From assembly GCA_038501625.1 (NCBI GenBank), contig JAZAYU010000015.1:5850991-5914990 (forward strand): a DNA stretch of 64,000 nt. The letters are read 5' to 3'. Source of the stretch: Corbicula japonica. Taxonomy: Eukaryota; Mollusca; Bivalvia; Venerida; Cyrenidae. The notes below the pieces were generated by a model. That model was not told the origin of the DNA. It did no database searches and saw only the letters and a program-made list of their open reading frames with translations. Both the position numbers and the translations under genes were made by a program. Shown one piece after another: positions 22,204-34,302 of the stretch (positions within the stretch are counted from its first letter, which is position 1; every line of letters starts with the position of its first letter).

Positions 22204-23902
22204 CTGTATAGTGGGTTATTTCTGAGGTAATTAATTTCTGCATTTTGCCCTAAAAATGGATGCAAAAATTTATGAGTTTTTTATTTCTGCGTTTTCAGTT
22301 ACCGTGAAGGATAAATTTCTGCAGTTCATATTGGTTAAGGTGTCGTAAGAATAACACAACTGTGATATAAACATACTAAGGGAGACAATCATCTGGATGC
22401 GGTATACAGATATTTACTGTCTCTGTTACTGTTACTTGTGAAATAATATACAAACTGCATATAATTCAATATTTTTATTCATAGGTCAATACCTGTTACT
22501 CAATTTATTTTATCAAAAAATTACAAAGATATTATTTATCGATGAACAACAACTCTCAAACAACTATTCAATTAAATTGAATGTATAAGCAGTGTTTGAA
22601 AAATGTTTGAGCAAATGTCATGTTTATACTAAGCCTTTAGGATAACGATTTTCAGTAATTGATCGTAATTATTTTACACTGTCTGTATTGTGAAACGGAT
22701 TATCTCGCACATGGCGACTCCGGTGATTTTTGTGTCGCCTGTGATAGCAGGTAGACACATAGGTATCCTATTGTCAGTTGGCATTGTCATCGTCGTTGTC
22801 ATCGTCAGCGTCATCCAGTAGTCCCCCAGCTTTAACATGAAACTAAATGTTGCTATAACTTGGAAAGTGCTTGTCCTCTTCATTTCATACTTGGAATATA
22901 TCATCATCATGAACAGCAACATCGGTTACAACAAGAATGATAACTCCTGTTTGACTATTTTTTGAGTTATGCCCCTTTCAAATGCAACTTTAACATGAAA
23001 CTTAATGTTGCCTATAACTTTGAAAGTACATGTCCTATTCTCTTCTTACTTGGAATATATCATCGTCATGAACAGCAACATCGGTTACAACAAGAATGAT
23101 AACTCCTGTTTGACCATTTTTTAGTTATGCCCCTTTCACATGCAACTTCAACATGAAACTTAATCTTGCATATAACTTTGAAATTACTTGTCCTATTCAT
23201 TTTATACTGGGAATATATCATCTTCATGAACAATGCCATCATTGAACAAGAATACTCCTGTTTCAACTTTTTTAGTTATGCCCCTTTCAAAGGAGACTTT
23301 AACATGAAAATGTGGCATATACTTAAAAGTACTTGTTCTACTCATTAATACTCAGAATATATCATCTTCATTAAAAACGCCATCAGTGGAAACAAGAATG
23401 TTGTCCTGTTTAATTAGTTTATGAGTTATTTCCCTTTCAAATGTAACTTTAACATTTGTTTAATGGTGCCTATAAATGTGAAAGTGCTTATCCTTTTTAC
23501 TTAATACTAGGAATATAATTATATATCATCTGCATGCAAATAGCCATTGGTGAAAACATGAATGATAACCCAGATTTCACCATATTTAGTTAAGCCCCTT
23601 TAGAATGCAATTGAGGTGACATGCGTGTTCCATCGAACACCAAATTCTAGTGTAGTATTGCAATCAACTTGAATTAAATCTTTTTATCATATATGATTTA
23701 ATATAGGCCCGCATTTCAACTTTTTGCTGGCAGGCGACACATGTGTTCCACGGAACACCAAATTCTAGTTGCTTGAAAATGAGATAATATTTTGCAATTT
23801 AAATTTCTGCTGTTTTTTTTTCTGCTGGATATATTTATGTGATTTCATCCTAAGACCACAAAATTATTTTACCTGCAGAAATAGCCTGCTGTATGGTAAC
23901 TC
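22204..23902. mobile_element. Possible TA-site transposon with CCGTATAGYGGGTTATTTCTG ends
   Basis: GTATAGTGGGTTATTTCTG at 22206 is the inverse of CAGAAATAGCCTGCTGTA near 23878-23895. 'aatttctgcattttgccc' lies just inside the left end. A half-site array occupies its middle. The left partner could instead be the similar terminus at 18826, so the boundaries are uncertain. Confidence 0.45.
22825..23690. repeat. Array of ~180-bp units ('aacatgaaacttaatgttgcc')
   Basis: About five units share 'ttaacatgaaacttaatgtt', 'cctataactttgaaagtac', 'ggaatatatcatc' and 'acaagaatgataactcctg', then 'agttatgcccctttcaaatg'. It ends with two closing modules, GTGTTCCATCGAACACC near 23630 and GTGTTCCACGGAACACC near 23742, each followed by AAATTCTAGT. 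Relatives at 33490-33800 and 35540-35650. Confidence 0.75.
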
Positions 23903-24305
23903 CAATACTACTTATGTAACTTTGTACACATGTAAACATTCACATCATGAGTATGTATGCCAAAATCTTTATTCTTTCTTCTATTTTGATCAAATTATGG
24001 CCACTTTTTTTTTTTTTGATTTTAAGGTGAAAGTTTGAATGCAAGCAGGTTGACCTTAGATTTTAAGGTCAAAGTTTTCATGCCAGCAGGTTCACAACTA
24101 ACTTTAATACTAATTATACTAAAGCTTTGGAACTTTGTTCACTTCTTCACCACCATATCACAAGTAAGTATGCCAAGAACCATAACTCTTACTTCTTTGA
24201 TCAAATTATGGCCTTTTTCAACATACCTTGATTTCTTTTATCATAAATCTTGTTGGTTTGTCAAGTACCATACTTCTCATATGTATTTTTGATTAAATTA
24301 ATTCC
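23903..24305. repeat. Diverged ~165-bp array (same family as 1590-2170)
   Basis: Units with 'caatactacttatgt', 'catcatgagtatgtatgcca', 'gatcaaattatggcc' and 'aaggtcaaagttttcatgc'. Strongly diverged. Confidence 0.6.
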
Positions 24306-24310
24306 CGTTT

Positions 24311-24870
24311 TAGCTCATCTGTCACATAGTAAACAGGGTGAGCTTTTGTGATCGCCTTTTGGCCGGAGTCTGGCATCCGTTCACAATTGTTGTCTGCACT
24401 CTAGGGGTCTTAATATTTATCCGATCTTCTTTGAACTTGATCAGAATGTATATCTTAATGATATCAAGGTCAAGTTTGTAACTGGGTCATCTGACCCTTA
24501 AAACTAGGTCACTGGGTCATATTATAGAAAAAGCTTGTCTGCTTTCTAGGGGTCTTAATTTTTATCTGATCTTCTTTAAACTTGGTCAGAATGTTTATCT
24601 CAATGATGTCTAGGTCAAGTTCAAAACTGGGTCAGGTGACCTTGAAAACTATGTGATAAGGTCAAATTATAGAAAAAAGCTTGTCTGCACTCTAGCAGTC
24701 TTAATTTTAGTCCAATCTTCTTCAAGCATGGTCAGAATGTTTATCTCAATGATATTGTCAAGTTCGAAACTGGGTCATGTGACCTTGAAAACTAGGTCAC
24801 TTGGTCAAATTATAATAAATGCTTGTCTGCCTTCTAATGGTCTTAATTTTGGTCTGATCATCACTTTCAT
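24311..24870. repeat. AGCTCA-hairpin cassette with DR2-type half-sites
   Basis: It starts AGCTCATCTGTCACATAGTA and folds back with GGTGAGCT. About four ~125-bp units have 'gcttgtctgcactctag', 'gtcttaatttt', 'acttggtcagaatgtttat' and 'aactaggtcactgggtca'. The closing module is missing; the TIR element begins at 25069. Confidence 0.7.
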
Positions 24871-25068
24871 TACCATAAGATCTTGGTTCCTTTCTTGACA
24901 TTCCCATATTGCATTATCACTGTCATGTAACAGCTGCCCTGTACCAAATAGTGGGTACCCTGTGGCAGTCTGCCAGACGGCAACCAGTTAAGCGACAAAA
25001 TGGTATGTGCTATTTTGTTTCCAATTTGTATACATATTGTAAGGTATAGACTTGTATACTTGGATACA

Positions 25069-26348
25069 CATGGGTGAAAGTTTTCCGGATTATGCCGGAT
25101 TTCCGGATCTGTGATGGCCACCGAGGCCGTTTTTCCAAATCGCGTAAATCCGTTGAGAAAATTGGGGGGGGGGGGGGGGGGGCAGTCTTTCAAAATTCGG
25201 TCTATGACGATTAACGGTAAGGACTTCCATGTTTCCAAATATAGCAATGACGCTATTTTGAACGTCCAATCTTAACCATCCTATCTGTTCATCTTCCAAT
25301 CGTAATCAGGCTCCTATTTGGCGGGCTTTTGACGTCATCGACTTTTCTCGTCGACCCGGATATTTAAAAATTCTCGCCGGCTACTTTTCCCGCAAATACA
25401 AAAAGAAAACATTAATTTTATCGAGTTGATATCTTTGGTGTTCACTTTCATCATACGTTAGATACGATACTGCATTTGCTCGATCTATACATGTATATCC
25501 TTCAGCTCTGGTGAAGAATATTTGTTTACATCCAATGAAAACCCAAGTCGCTATTTTAAACCAAACTTTTGCTTTACACGCACGTGGCTGTAGCATTAGC
25601 TCGCTGAATGACGTCATTATTCTTACCCCTCTAGGGAGAATAACAACATGTGTGTGGGTGAAGGTCGTTTAGATATGTGCGCATCAATAGAGTGTAAAAA
25701 AATACACAGAATATGCTCGAATGATTTTTTATTACGCAGAGTAAAACGTTTGTAATTATCATGCAACTGAAATGGCATTGTGTCGGTAGACGGATACTGA
25801 TAGTCCTACGTTTGTTTTCTTTACTTTTTATGCCGCGAGAAAATTTAATACATCTAATACACATGTATCTGAATACACAAAATCAAAAATGAAAGTAGGT
25901 CTACATCAATATGCCGTCCAATTACGTCCTTTGGAAACTGAAACGCGAAAAAATTTTGTACATACTTTTTATTAGAGATATTTATTATAAAAAAGCAGAA
26001 AAACAAGTACGTCAATTTTATAATTATTGAAAATATTCATGAAGTTTTATATATTTTTTGTTGATGGCGAATTTTCACTGAATTGAGAGGCATAGTTGAT
26101 CAAGCTTAATGACGATAAATAATCAACCCATGCCTCCAGATGTCTAAATTTTTGTTTCAAAATGGCTTAAATGCACTTAAGAAATGGCTTCCCAAGGGTA
26201 TATAAATTGCTATCTCCCAGGAGCTTCGGGGGCTTCGCCCCCCTTGTCCCCCCACCAGGGCTTTGCCCTGGACCTACCGGGGACCCTAGCGGCCCCCTGG
26301 ACCCCAAGCAAAATTTTCAGGATTTCAGTTTTTTTCAACTTTCACCCA
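25069..26348. mobile_element. 1,280-bp hAT-like element with poly-G and a GC-rich end fold
   Basis: The inverted ends CATGGGTGAAAGTT / AACTTTCACCCA are flanked by the identical 8-bp TGGATACA (25061-25068 and 26349-26356). A 19-base G run lies at 25164-25182. A GC-rich segment near the right end (about 26218-26310) contains GGGGGCTTCGCCCCCC. Its middle is related to 52924-54200, which has different outermost ends. Size and 8-bp duplication fit a non-autonomous hAT; no transposase is seen. Confidence 0.82.
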
Positions 26349-27436
26349 TGGATACAGCGTATTGCCACGGACTCGAATTGCAATATGCCGGTAATACCGC
26401 CCACCAGTAGTCATTCACCTTGATCACATCTGGGTAGCAGTCCCGAGTAGTCTTCAAAAAAACATTCAAGTCATTGCCCTGGCGCATATTTTCCGGGTTT
26501 TGTGATTTGATCACTTGCGACAGAATTATGGGTCTTTGTTTTTTTCCACATAATGTAAAATATAGAGAAATACTCTTCTGTGTGCAACTCCGACATTTCT
26601 CAAGGGATTTCAAACAAACTTTCACAGAACTATAATTGCGAACTTAAGAATTTTCAATATAGAATGTTATGCCTCTGGTCGTCGGTCAGGGAGAATACTC
26701 TGTTATTATAAAAGGGTGAATACTTTGTTATAACTGTCTATTTTTATAATAGATTACCAGTCCTGTAAACTTTGGAGTATTCTGTTACAATAAGATGACA
26801 AAATTTCTATTGAAATGAATTGTTAAAAGTATCAACTTTATTTTTCACGGTTGTTTCACATTTTGTTCCCATTCAGTACATTGAATGATTTCAACAAACG
26901 CAACGTCAAAGACCCACAGGCATGTGATATCCTATTCCATATTACACAGAAGCAAACAATTATCTGCTATATTTAATTGATATGGAAAAAATTCTTACTA
27001 ACCAGGTTTTCTGAAAACTAAATCCTGGTGAATAGATTGGGCTGGTGTAAACAATTCCTTCTGTGCACAACTCCTTTTACATTTCTTAAGTGATTTCAAC
27101 CAAACTATCACAAAAGTATTGTTATCAAGTGTCCTTGGCTATATTATCTGAGTTTTGTTTTTGGATCAATTTTGCCTGAATTATGGCCAGTTGGTTGTTT
27201 TTACACATGTAAAATATAAAACAAGACCTTTCTTTCTTTTTCACATTATGTATACTGACTTTAAAAACACATTTGCGCTCAGCCATCAGTCTGGAAAAAG
27301 AAAACCTGGTTTTGTGACAATTTCCTGTCACTTGTTTTCTTATATAATGCTTCAACAAAAATATAATGGATTAGACACTTGTCAGTGGTGTCTGGGTGTC
27401 TGGGTTTTTTAACCCCAACCAAAATAACTTTTTTAA
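26349..27436. other. Decayed cassette fragments in intron
   Basis: It contains pieces such as 'acagaattatgggtctttg', 'tctgtgtgcaactcc' and 'aagggatttcaaacaaac', twice, so it is probably an old two-unit cassette of the 18901 type. No exon is visible. Confidence 0.45.
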
Positions 27437-27601
27437 CCCTTTACTCTATGGAAAAGGCTTTTATTTCATGGGTAAACAGTTAAGGTTAATTAGGTTATTT
27501 CTGACCAAAAAGAGAACAATTAGATTCAGATCATATAAAATATATGTGGTGGCAGATCCGGATCTATGCTGGTAGCCCATGTGTTTACATGGAGTTAAGG
27601 G
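27437..27601. mobile_element. Decayed TTAA-site MITE copy
   Basis: TTAACCCTTTACTC at the left, 'attaggttatttctgacca' in the middle and 'ggatctatgctggtagccc' to the right match 28774-28999. The right end (AGTTAAGGGTCAA) is degraded. Confidence 0.6.
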
Positions 27602-27719
27602 TCAATATTTCATTTTATTTATTTCTTAACTCAAACCAACAAATATTTTGTGATGTTTTGGTGGGGTGGACAGCCCCTTTTATTAACCCCTCTTCAAAAA
27701 AATTTGTTTTACCTTTTTT

Positions 27720-28773
27720 AAGCCCCCAAAGGGAGGCATATAGTAATCTCACCGTCCATCTGTCTATTCGTCCGAAATAATCTTGTCCTCCCTTCTTCTC
27801 CAAATCCGCTGAAGGGATTTCTTTGAAACTACACAGGAGTGTTGGTCACCAAGCCTAGTTGTGCTTATCGTCAGGATTTTCTGCTCGGATTATTATTGGC
27901 TGAGTTATGGCCCTTTTTAGCTCACCAGAGCCAAAGGCTCTGAGTGAGCTATTGTGATCAGAGGGGGACCAGATGTCCGGTGTCCATCAACATTTTGTTT
28001 GTTAACGCAATAGAGGCCACAATTTTTAACCAATTGTCATCAAACTTGGTGGTTGGTTTTTCTTGGTGGTGTGGCAATCCCTTTTGAAACTGGGTCATCT
28101 TGGGTCAAAAACTAGGTCACAAGGTCAGATTAAAGCAAAAATTTTGTTAACGCAATAGAGGTCACATTTTTTATCCGATTGTCATCAAATTTGGTATGAA
28201 TATTGATATTGATGATCTCTACTCAAATTATTGAAATTATGTTCTTGAATTACCCATGGGCCCTGCCCTGGGTTTTTTTTTCTTTGAAATTCTGTTGGTA
28301 ACCTTTGATTTTCTACAGTTAACAACCAGATTTTGGCACAAACTTTATACCATCTTAAAATTCAATCTTTCCTGAACATTTCATTCACTGGTTGTTCAGT
28401 GATAAAATTTGAAACAAAAATTTTAGTAGCAGAGTGAAAATTTCAAGTGTCAAAATTCCAATAGTTTTACCTGTCTTCAGCTATATTTAGGTTCAATCTT
28501 AATGTTAAGATGTATTAGTTCATTCCTCCTGTTGCTGCAATGACCTACTGTACTTTCCTGCTTAGATCTGTGTATGCAATATTAAGAACTTTGCTCTGGA
28601 AGTTTTTATGGGGTAAATGTTGTCATTTTCTATGGAAACTGACCAAATAAACATTCTTCTTTTATAGCACTTTGAATATCAGGCTTTTCTTAATATTTTA
28701 TTCACTGTTTATAAGTAAAATAACAACTGCAACAAATTTGAAGCACATTCTAAAAATGTTCAGACTATATTAA
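27720..28773. repeat. Two cassette starts in tandem, then decayed units
   Basis: AGCCCCCAAAGGGAGGCATA at about 27720 opens one short cassette. AGCTCACCAGAGCC...GGCTCTGAGTGAGCT at about 27920-27953 opens a second. The second has 'aacgcaatagaggccac' units and one DR-type 'aactaggtcacaaggtcag', then non-repetitive DNA. Its probable end module (GGTGAGCAATAGGGC / GGCCCTCTTGTT) is at about 29861-29890. Confidence 0.6.
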
Positions 28774-28999
28774 CCCTTTCCTTCATAGACACAACTTTAT
28801 TATGTGGACGAATAGTGTAGATCCAGATCAGCCGGCACATCCATGCCATCTTATCAGGATCTACTCTGTTCACTTTTTGATTCATTAGGTTATTTCTGAC
28901 CAAATTGGGACCAGTGCAGATCCTGATCAGAATGTGCCAGCTGATCTGGATCTACACTTGTTGCACATGAGTAAAACTATGTATATATGGAGAAAAGGG
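28774..28999. mobile_element. Well-kept copy of the palindromic TTAA-site MITE
   Basis: It is flanked by TTAA at 28770-28773 and 29000-29003, with ends CCCTTTCC and AAAAGGG. The internal GATCAGCCGGCACATCC and 'gttatttctgaccaaa' are shared with 8657-8890. A further fragment lies at about 29190-29275. Confidence 0.8.
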
Positions 29000-29189
29000 T
29001 TAAAGAGAGGTCTCAGCTGTATACAGTGTATGTACACAAACTGGCAAATTAATAGGAGGTCTCAGAACTCATGCATTTGATTTTTTCTAAGACTAGTATC
29101 AGTTTTCGGTAGTCAGATGCTTGAGAATTGAGTATGGTCTCTAGTCTCAGTTTTATTGTCTTTGGCCCTGATCTTGACCAAACCAGTCT

Positions 29190-29890
29190 TTAACCCTTAC
29201 CTCCATATATACACATTTTTATGCAATGCCAACAGTGTAGATCCAGATCAGCTGGCTCATTTGTGTCGTCTGTTCAGGTACAGGTTCAGGTATATTAGAA
29301 ATGCCCTTGGTCCGTCCGTGCGTCCGTCCGAAACAATATTGAGCATAACTCCAAAACTACTTGAGGGATTTTATTCAAACTTCATACACTGACAGAGCAC
29401 ATTAGTAGGTAGTGCTGTGTGCAAGAACAATAACTCTACCTACCCTATTTTTAGAGTAATTCCCCTTTATCATATTTACTTGATAAGTTTTGTCCGGAGC
29501 ATAACTCCAAAGCTACTTGAGAGATTTTATTCAAACTTCATACACTGACAGAGCACATTGGTAGGTAGTGCAGTGTGCAAGAACAATAACTCTACCTTGC
29601 CTATTTTTTTAGGGGTTTTGTTCAAACTGAAAACCACTTACTTGAAAACTGTACTCAGCATGACCATAACTATATGGCATTTTAAGGATTTCCTCTCCAG
29701 GTAAATTATACGAAAGTACAACCTTCAGGTAACTGATTTCTGGCGGGGGGGGGGGGGGGGGGGGGTGATTAACCATGTGTAACATGGCTCTTGTTTAAAT
29801 TGTTGCTGTTGTTATTTTCTTGAATTTTTTTCTACCTTTCATTTCATGAATCCAAGAATCTGGTGAGCAATAGGGCTATTGGCCCTCTTG
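29190..29890. repeat. MITE fragment, two-unit GTCCGTCC cassette and 21-base G run
   Basis: After a partial MITE (29190-29275), GTCCGTCCGTGCGTCCGTCC introduces two ~170-bp units ('ataactccaaa-ctacttgag', 'cagagcacatt-gtaggtagtg'). A 21-base G run is at 29745-29765. The closing fold GGTGAGCAATAGGGCTATTG followed by GCCCTCTTGTT lies near 29861-29891. Confidence 0.65.
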
Positions 29891-31770
29891 TTAGCAAAAT
29901 CTTGCCCCTCGCTTCTTCTCCGTAACCGCTTGAGGGATTTCATTGAAACTTCACAGGAGTGTTCGTCACCAAGCCTAGTTGTGCGTAGCACAAAAAATTT
30001 CTGGTCGGATTAATTTTGGCCGAGTTATGGGCCTTTTCGCCTAACCCTAACCCTTACCTCTTAAACGCTAACCCTAAGGTTTTAACTAACCATAACCCTA
30101 ACTTCTATATTAAAATCTTCTCCACGCTTTATCTTCAAAACTGCTTATTTTTGGTCCAGTTATGGGCATTTTCACCCTAAATACTAACCCTAGCGGTCTT
30201 AATTTTTATCAGATCTTCTTTAAACTTGGTCAGAATATTTATCTCAATGATATCTAGGTCAAGTTTGTAACTGGGTCATGTGACCTAGAAAACTAGGTCA
30301 CAGTCAAATTATAGAAAAAGCTTCTGCACTATAGCGGTGTTAAATTTGGTGCGATCTTCTTTAAACTTGGTCAGAAATTTTACCTCAGTGAAATCTAGGT
30401 ACTATTCATAACTGGGTCATGTGACCCTTAAAACTAGGTCACCAGGTCAAATTAAAGAAAAAACTTGTCCGCACTCTAGCCATCTTAATTTTGGTGTGAT
30501 CTTCACTCTTGGTCAGAATGTTCATCTCAATGATTTCTAGGTCAAGTTTGAAACTAGATCATATGACCTTGAAATCAAGGTCACTAGGTCAAATTATAGA
30601 AAAAACTTGTCCGCACTCTAGCGGTCTAAAAGTTTGGTGCTATCGTCAAACTTGGTAAAAATGTTTTTCTCAATAATTTCTCGGTCAAGTTTGAAACTGG
30701 GTCATGTGACCTTGAAAACTAGGTCACAAGGTCAAATGATAGAAACAGCTTCTCTGTACTCTTAGCAGTCTTAATTTTGGTCTGATCTTCTTCAAACTTG
30801 GTGAGAATGTTTATCTCAATGATATCTAGGTCATGTTCGTAACTGGGTCACATGACCTTGAAAACTAGGTCACTAGGTCAAATTAAAGAAAAAGCTTATT
30901 CACACTCTTAAAGGTCTTAATTTTGTTGACATCCTCTTTAAACTTCAGAAAGTTAATCCCAATGATATCTAGGTCAATTGCTAAACTGGGTCATGTTACA
31001 TTGAAATCTAGGTCACTAGGTCAAATTATAGAAAAAGCTTGTCCACGCTCTAGCGGTCTATATTTTGGTCAGATCTTCTTCAAACTTGGTAAAAATGTTT
31101 ATCTCAATGATATCTAGGTCACCGGGCCATGTAACCTTAAAAACTAGGTCAGAAGGTCAAATTATAGAAAAAGCTTGCCCACGCTCTAGCGGTCTATATT
31201 TTGGTCAGATCTTCTTCAAACTTGGTAAAAATGTTTATCTCAATGATATCTAGTTCACTGGGTCATGTCACCTTAAAAACTAGGTCACAAGGTCAAATTT
31301 TAGAAAAAGCTCCTCTGTGCTCTAACAGTCTTAATTTTGGTGGGATCTCCTTCAAACTTAGTAAGAATGTTTATCTCAATGATATCTAGGTCATGTTCGT
31401 AAGTGGGTCATGTGACCTTAAAAACTAGGTCACTAGGTCAAATTAAAGAAAAAACTTGTCAGCACTCTAGCGGTCTTAGTAATGGGCTGATCTTCTTCAA
31501 GCTTGGTCCAAATGTTTATGTCAATGATATCTAGTTCAAGTTCGAAACTGGGTGATGCGACCTTAAAAACTAGGCCACTAGGTCAAATTATAAAAAAAGC
31601 TTGTCAGCACTCTAGAGGTCTTAATTTTGGTCCTCTTTTTCAAGCTTGGCCAGAATGTTTATCTCAATGATATCTAGGTCAAGTTTTAGACTGGGTCATG
31701 TGACCTTGAAAACTAGTTATAATAAAAGCTTGTATGCACACTATTGGTCTTAATTTTGGTCTGATCTTCA
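29891..31770. repeat. Large array of ~140-bp half-site units
   Basis: After a remnant of the GGGAGGCATATAG family with CTAACCCTAACCC tracts (about 30045-30105), about eleven units run from 30190. Each has 'ctctagcggtcttaatttt', 'acttggtcagaatgtttat', 'ctcaatgatatctaggtc', 'gggtcatgtgacctt' and 'aactaggtcactaggtcaaa'. GGTCATGTGACC is an inverted pair of half-sites and AGGTCACTAGGTCA a DR2. Short open frames repeat unit by unit and are not genes. Confidence 0.8.
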
Positions 31771-32103
31771 CTTTCATTACCATAAGATCTTGGTTCCTTT
31801 CTTGAAATTGCAATATTGCATTACGGGTTCCAGAGTTATGGCCCTTGAAAGTGCAGAAATATACTATTTAGACCTTGTCTGCACAATATCAGCTTCATTT
31901 TTTATTTGAATTTAATCAGACTTGTACAATATTTTAGTTACTATAAGACTTAGGTGCCTTTTTTTGAACCAGCTACATTCCATAATGGGTTCCAGAGTTA
32001 TGGCCCTTGAAAGAGCCAACGTAAGCTATTTTGACCTTTTCTCCATAATAGCAGCTTTATTTTTTCACTTGATTTTACCAAACTTGCACACAACTCTTAC
32101 AAC

Positions 32104-33194
32104 TAGGGATGTCAACGAATATCCGAATATACGGATATCTGGATACTAAGTCAGTATCCGGATACTAATTTCGTATCCGAATATTCGTTAAAGTAAGTAA
32201 AAAAATCATCTTAAACAGAAAAAAATGTCATAATCAGATAATTTGAAACTGTATATTGATCGTCATAAAACTGCCACTACAAGTAACGCGGTGTTTGTTT
32301 AACAGATTAGAGGTGCGAAAACGGCATCCTCTATGCAATCATCCAGGTGGTCAGGACCATTGTTTGCCAATTATAATAATCCGCAAGTTCTATTCGTTAT
32401 GTGATTGTCTGCCAATTAGCGCTGTCAATTATTGTCAATTAAGTTTACCAAATACCCCGTAATGCTGTCACTTCTTGTCAAATATCTTGATTGTTATTTT
32501 TCAGACAGAATATTTGATGTAATTTTGATCAAACAAAGTTGATAACGGCGAAGGAAATAATAATGAATAAATGATGAAATATTAAGCATTTGTTGTTCAT
32601 TTTTAATTTGTGTAATTTGGTAAATACATGTATAGTCTCTGGAACGTACCAGATAAATCTCAGTGTCACAGCTAAGATCAATACTTCACTAGATGTGCGA
32701 ACCGTACAAAATATTATTAAAAGTATGACTGTTTGCAGAAAAACAGATGGACAGAAAAAATCGTGAAAATTTAATGCAGTAGTCGAATGCATAAGAAGAA
32801 AAACTAGACTAAGTTTAATAATTTTATTGCATAAAAAGAAATCAACAAGAGTTCACTCATTTTTCGTCGTGAATTACTGTCGCCCTGGTCAAATCGCGTG
32901 AACATATTTCAAAAGTTAAACATTAAATCAAGTAGACTATCGATCAATCGTAACAAAGTGCTTATTATCTGCAGCGACACTTGGCAGAAACAAAACACAT
33001 CAAAATTAATCATTCTTTCAATTATTTTTTACAAGTTTTCGTAGATCCAAAGTTCAATTCTATGTGTCGAAAATGGCGGGAATATTGACGTCTTCAGGTA
33101 AAAGACAGTCGCCGATCTATACGGTTATCTGGATAGTATTCGGATAGTAATGCGGATATCCGGATACCGAAAAAGGTATCTGTTGACATCCCTA
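32104..33194. mobile_element. 1,091-bp hAT-type element with perfect 8-bp target duplication
   Basis: It begins TAGGGATGTCAAC and ends GTTGACATCCCTA, flanked by the identical CTTACAAC at 32096-32103 and 33195-33202. Subterminal regions are packed with GGATAT, GTATCCG and CGGATAC motifs in both orientations, as expected for hAT transposase binding. No coding sequence. It interrupts the tail of the half-site cassette, whose end (GGTGAGCGACCCTATGG... CTCTTGT) follows at 33222-33248. Confidence 0.92.
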
Positions 33195-33248
33195 CTTACA
33201 ACCATTGAGCAGTTGTTGACAGGTGAGCGACCCTATGGACCCTCTTGT

Positions 33249-34300
33249 TGCAAGGGTTATGGGCCCTTACTCTTTACTATTTAACTTCCACAGGCATATT
33301 TTTACTACATATGTTTACCAATTCGATTTCAAAGCTGCATTTCGGGGGCATATGTCAATTTCAAGTGACAGCTCTTGTTACTTTTCATTTCTTTTTCTTT
33401 AAAATTTATAACATTTACAAGTTGGAAGTGGAGGTGGAGAATGATTAGGGATCCTATAGTGCTGAATTGTTGTCCTTGGCATCGTGGTTCTGGTAGTCCC
33501 CCAACTTTACCATGAAACAAAGTCATTAGTGACAACAAGAACGATAACTCATGTTTCACTATTGTGAGTTACGCCTGTTTCAAACGCAACTTTAACATGA
33601 AATGTAATGTTGCCTAAAACTTTGAAAATACTTGTCTTATTTACTTAATCCTTGGAATATATCATCTGCATGAACAAAATCATTGGTGACAACAAAAATG
33701 ATAACTCCTGTTTCACTACTTTCTTAGTTATGCCCCTTTCAAATGCAACTTGAACATGAAACAAATGTTGCCTATAACTTTGAAAGTACCTGTCCTATTT
33801 ACTTAATACTTAGAATATTTATCTCACTCCTGGTAGCGGAAGGGGGATATAGGAATGGTCTTTGTCTGTCTGTATGTCTGTCCTACTGTCCTTGCTTCAC
33901 ATTTCGTGTCTGGTCCATAACTTTTCAACCCCTTAAAGGAATTTCATGACACTTTAGTTAAATGTTCTCCCCATCAAGAAGACGTGCAGAACTGATGATC
34001 CAACCTGGCCGGGTCAGGGTCTCTATTGGTATTCGAAGATTTGGACAGTGTATTTTTTCCATTTTTTCCATCCATGTAGGCAAAGTTTGTTTGGTTCATA
34101 ACTTCTCAACTCATTTCATGTCCGGTTCTCCTTCCAACCCTTGGAATGAATACATTGAAACTTTGATCAAATGTTCACCCCATTAAGATGATGTGCAGAA
34201 CCCATATTCCAACCTCACTGGCTCAAGGTCAAGGTCATTGAAGATTTGAACCATGTATTTTCTGTCTGGTTCATATTTTCTGAATCCCTGGAATGAATTT
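33249..34300. repeat. Fragments of three half-site cassettes
   Basis: 33490-33810 carries two units of the 'aacatgaaacttaatgttgcc' family. At about 33826 GGTAGCGGAAGGGGGATATAG with TGTCTGTCTGTATGTCTGTC opens another cassette with 'aagatgatgtgcagaaccc' units that resume at about 35265. No exon seen. Confidence 0.6.
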
Positions 34301-34302
34301 TT

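Noticed and set aside
30923..31389. Three similar ~62-codon frames (MVRSSSNLVKMFISMIS...)
   Set aside because: They recur once per half-site unit and follow the repeat period.
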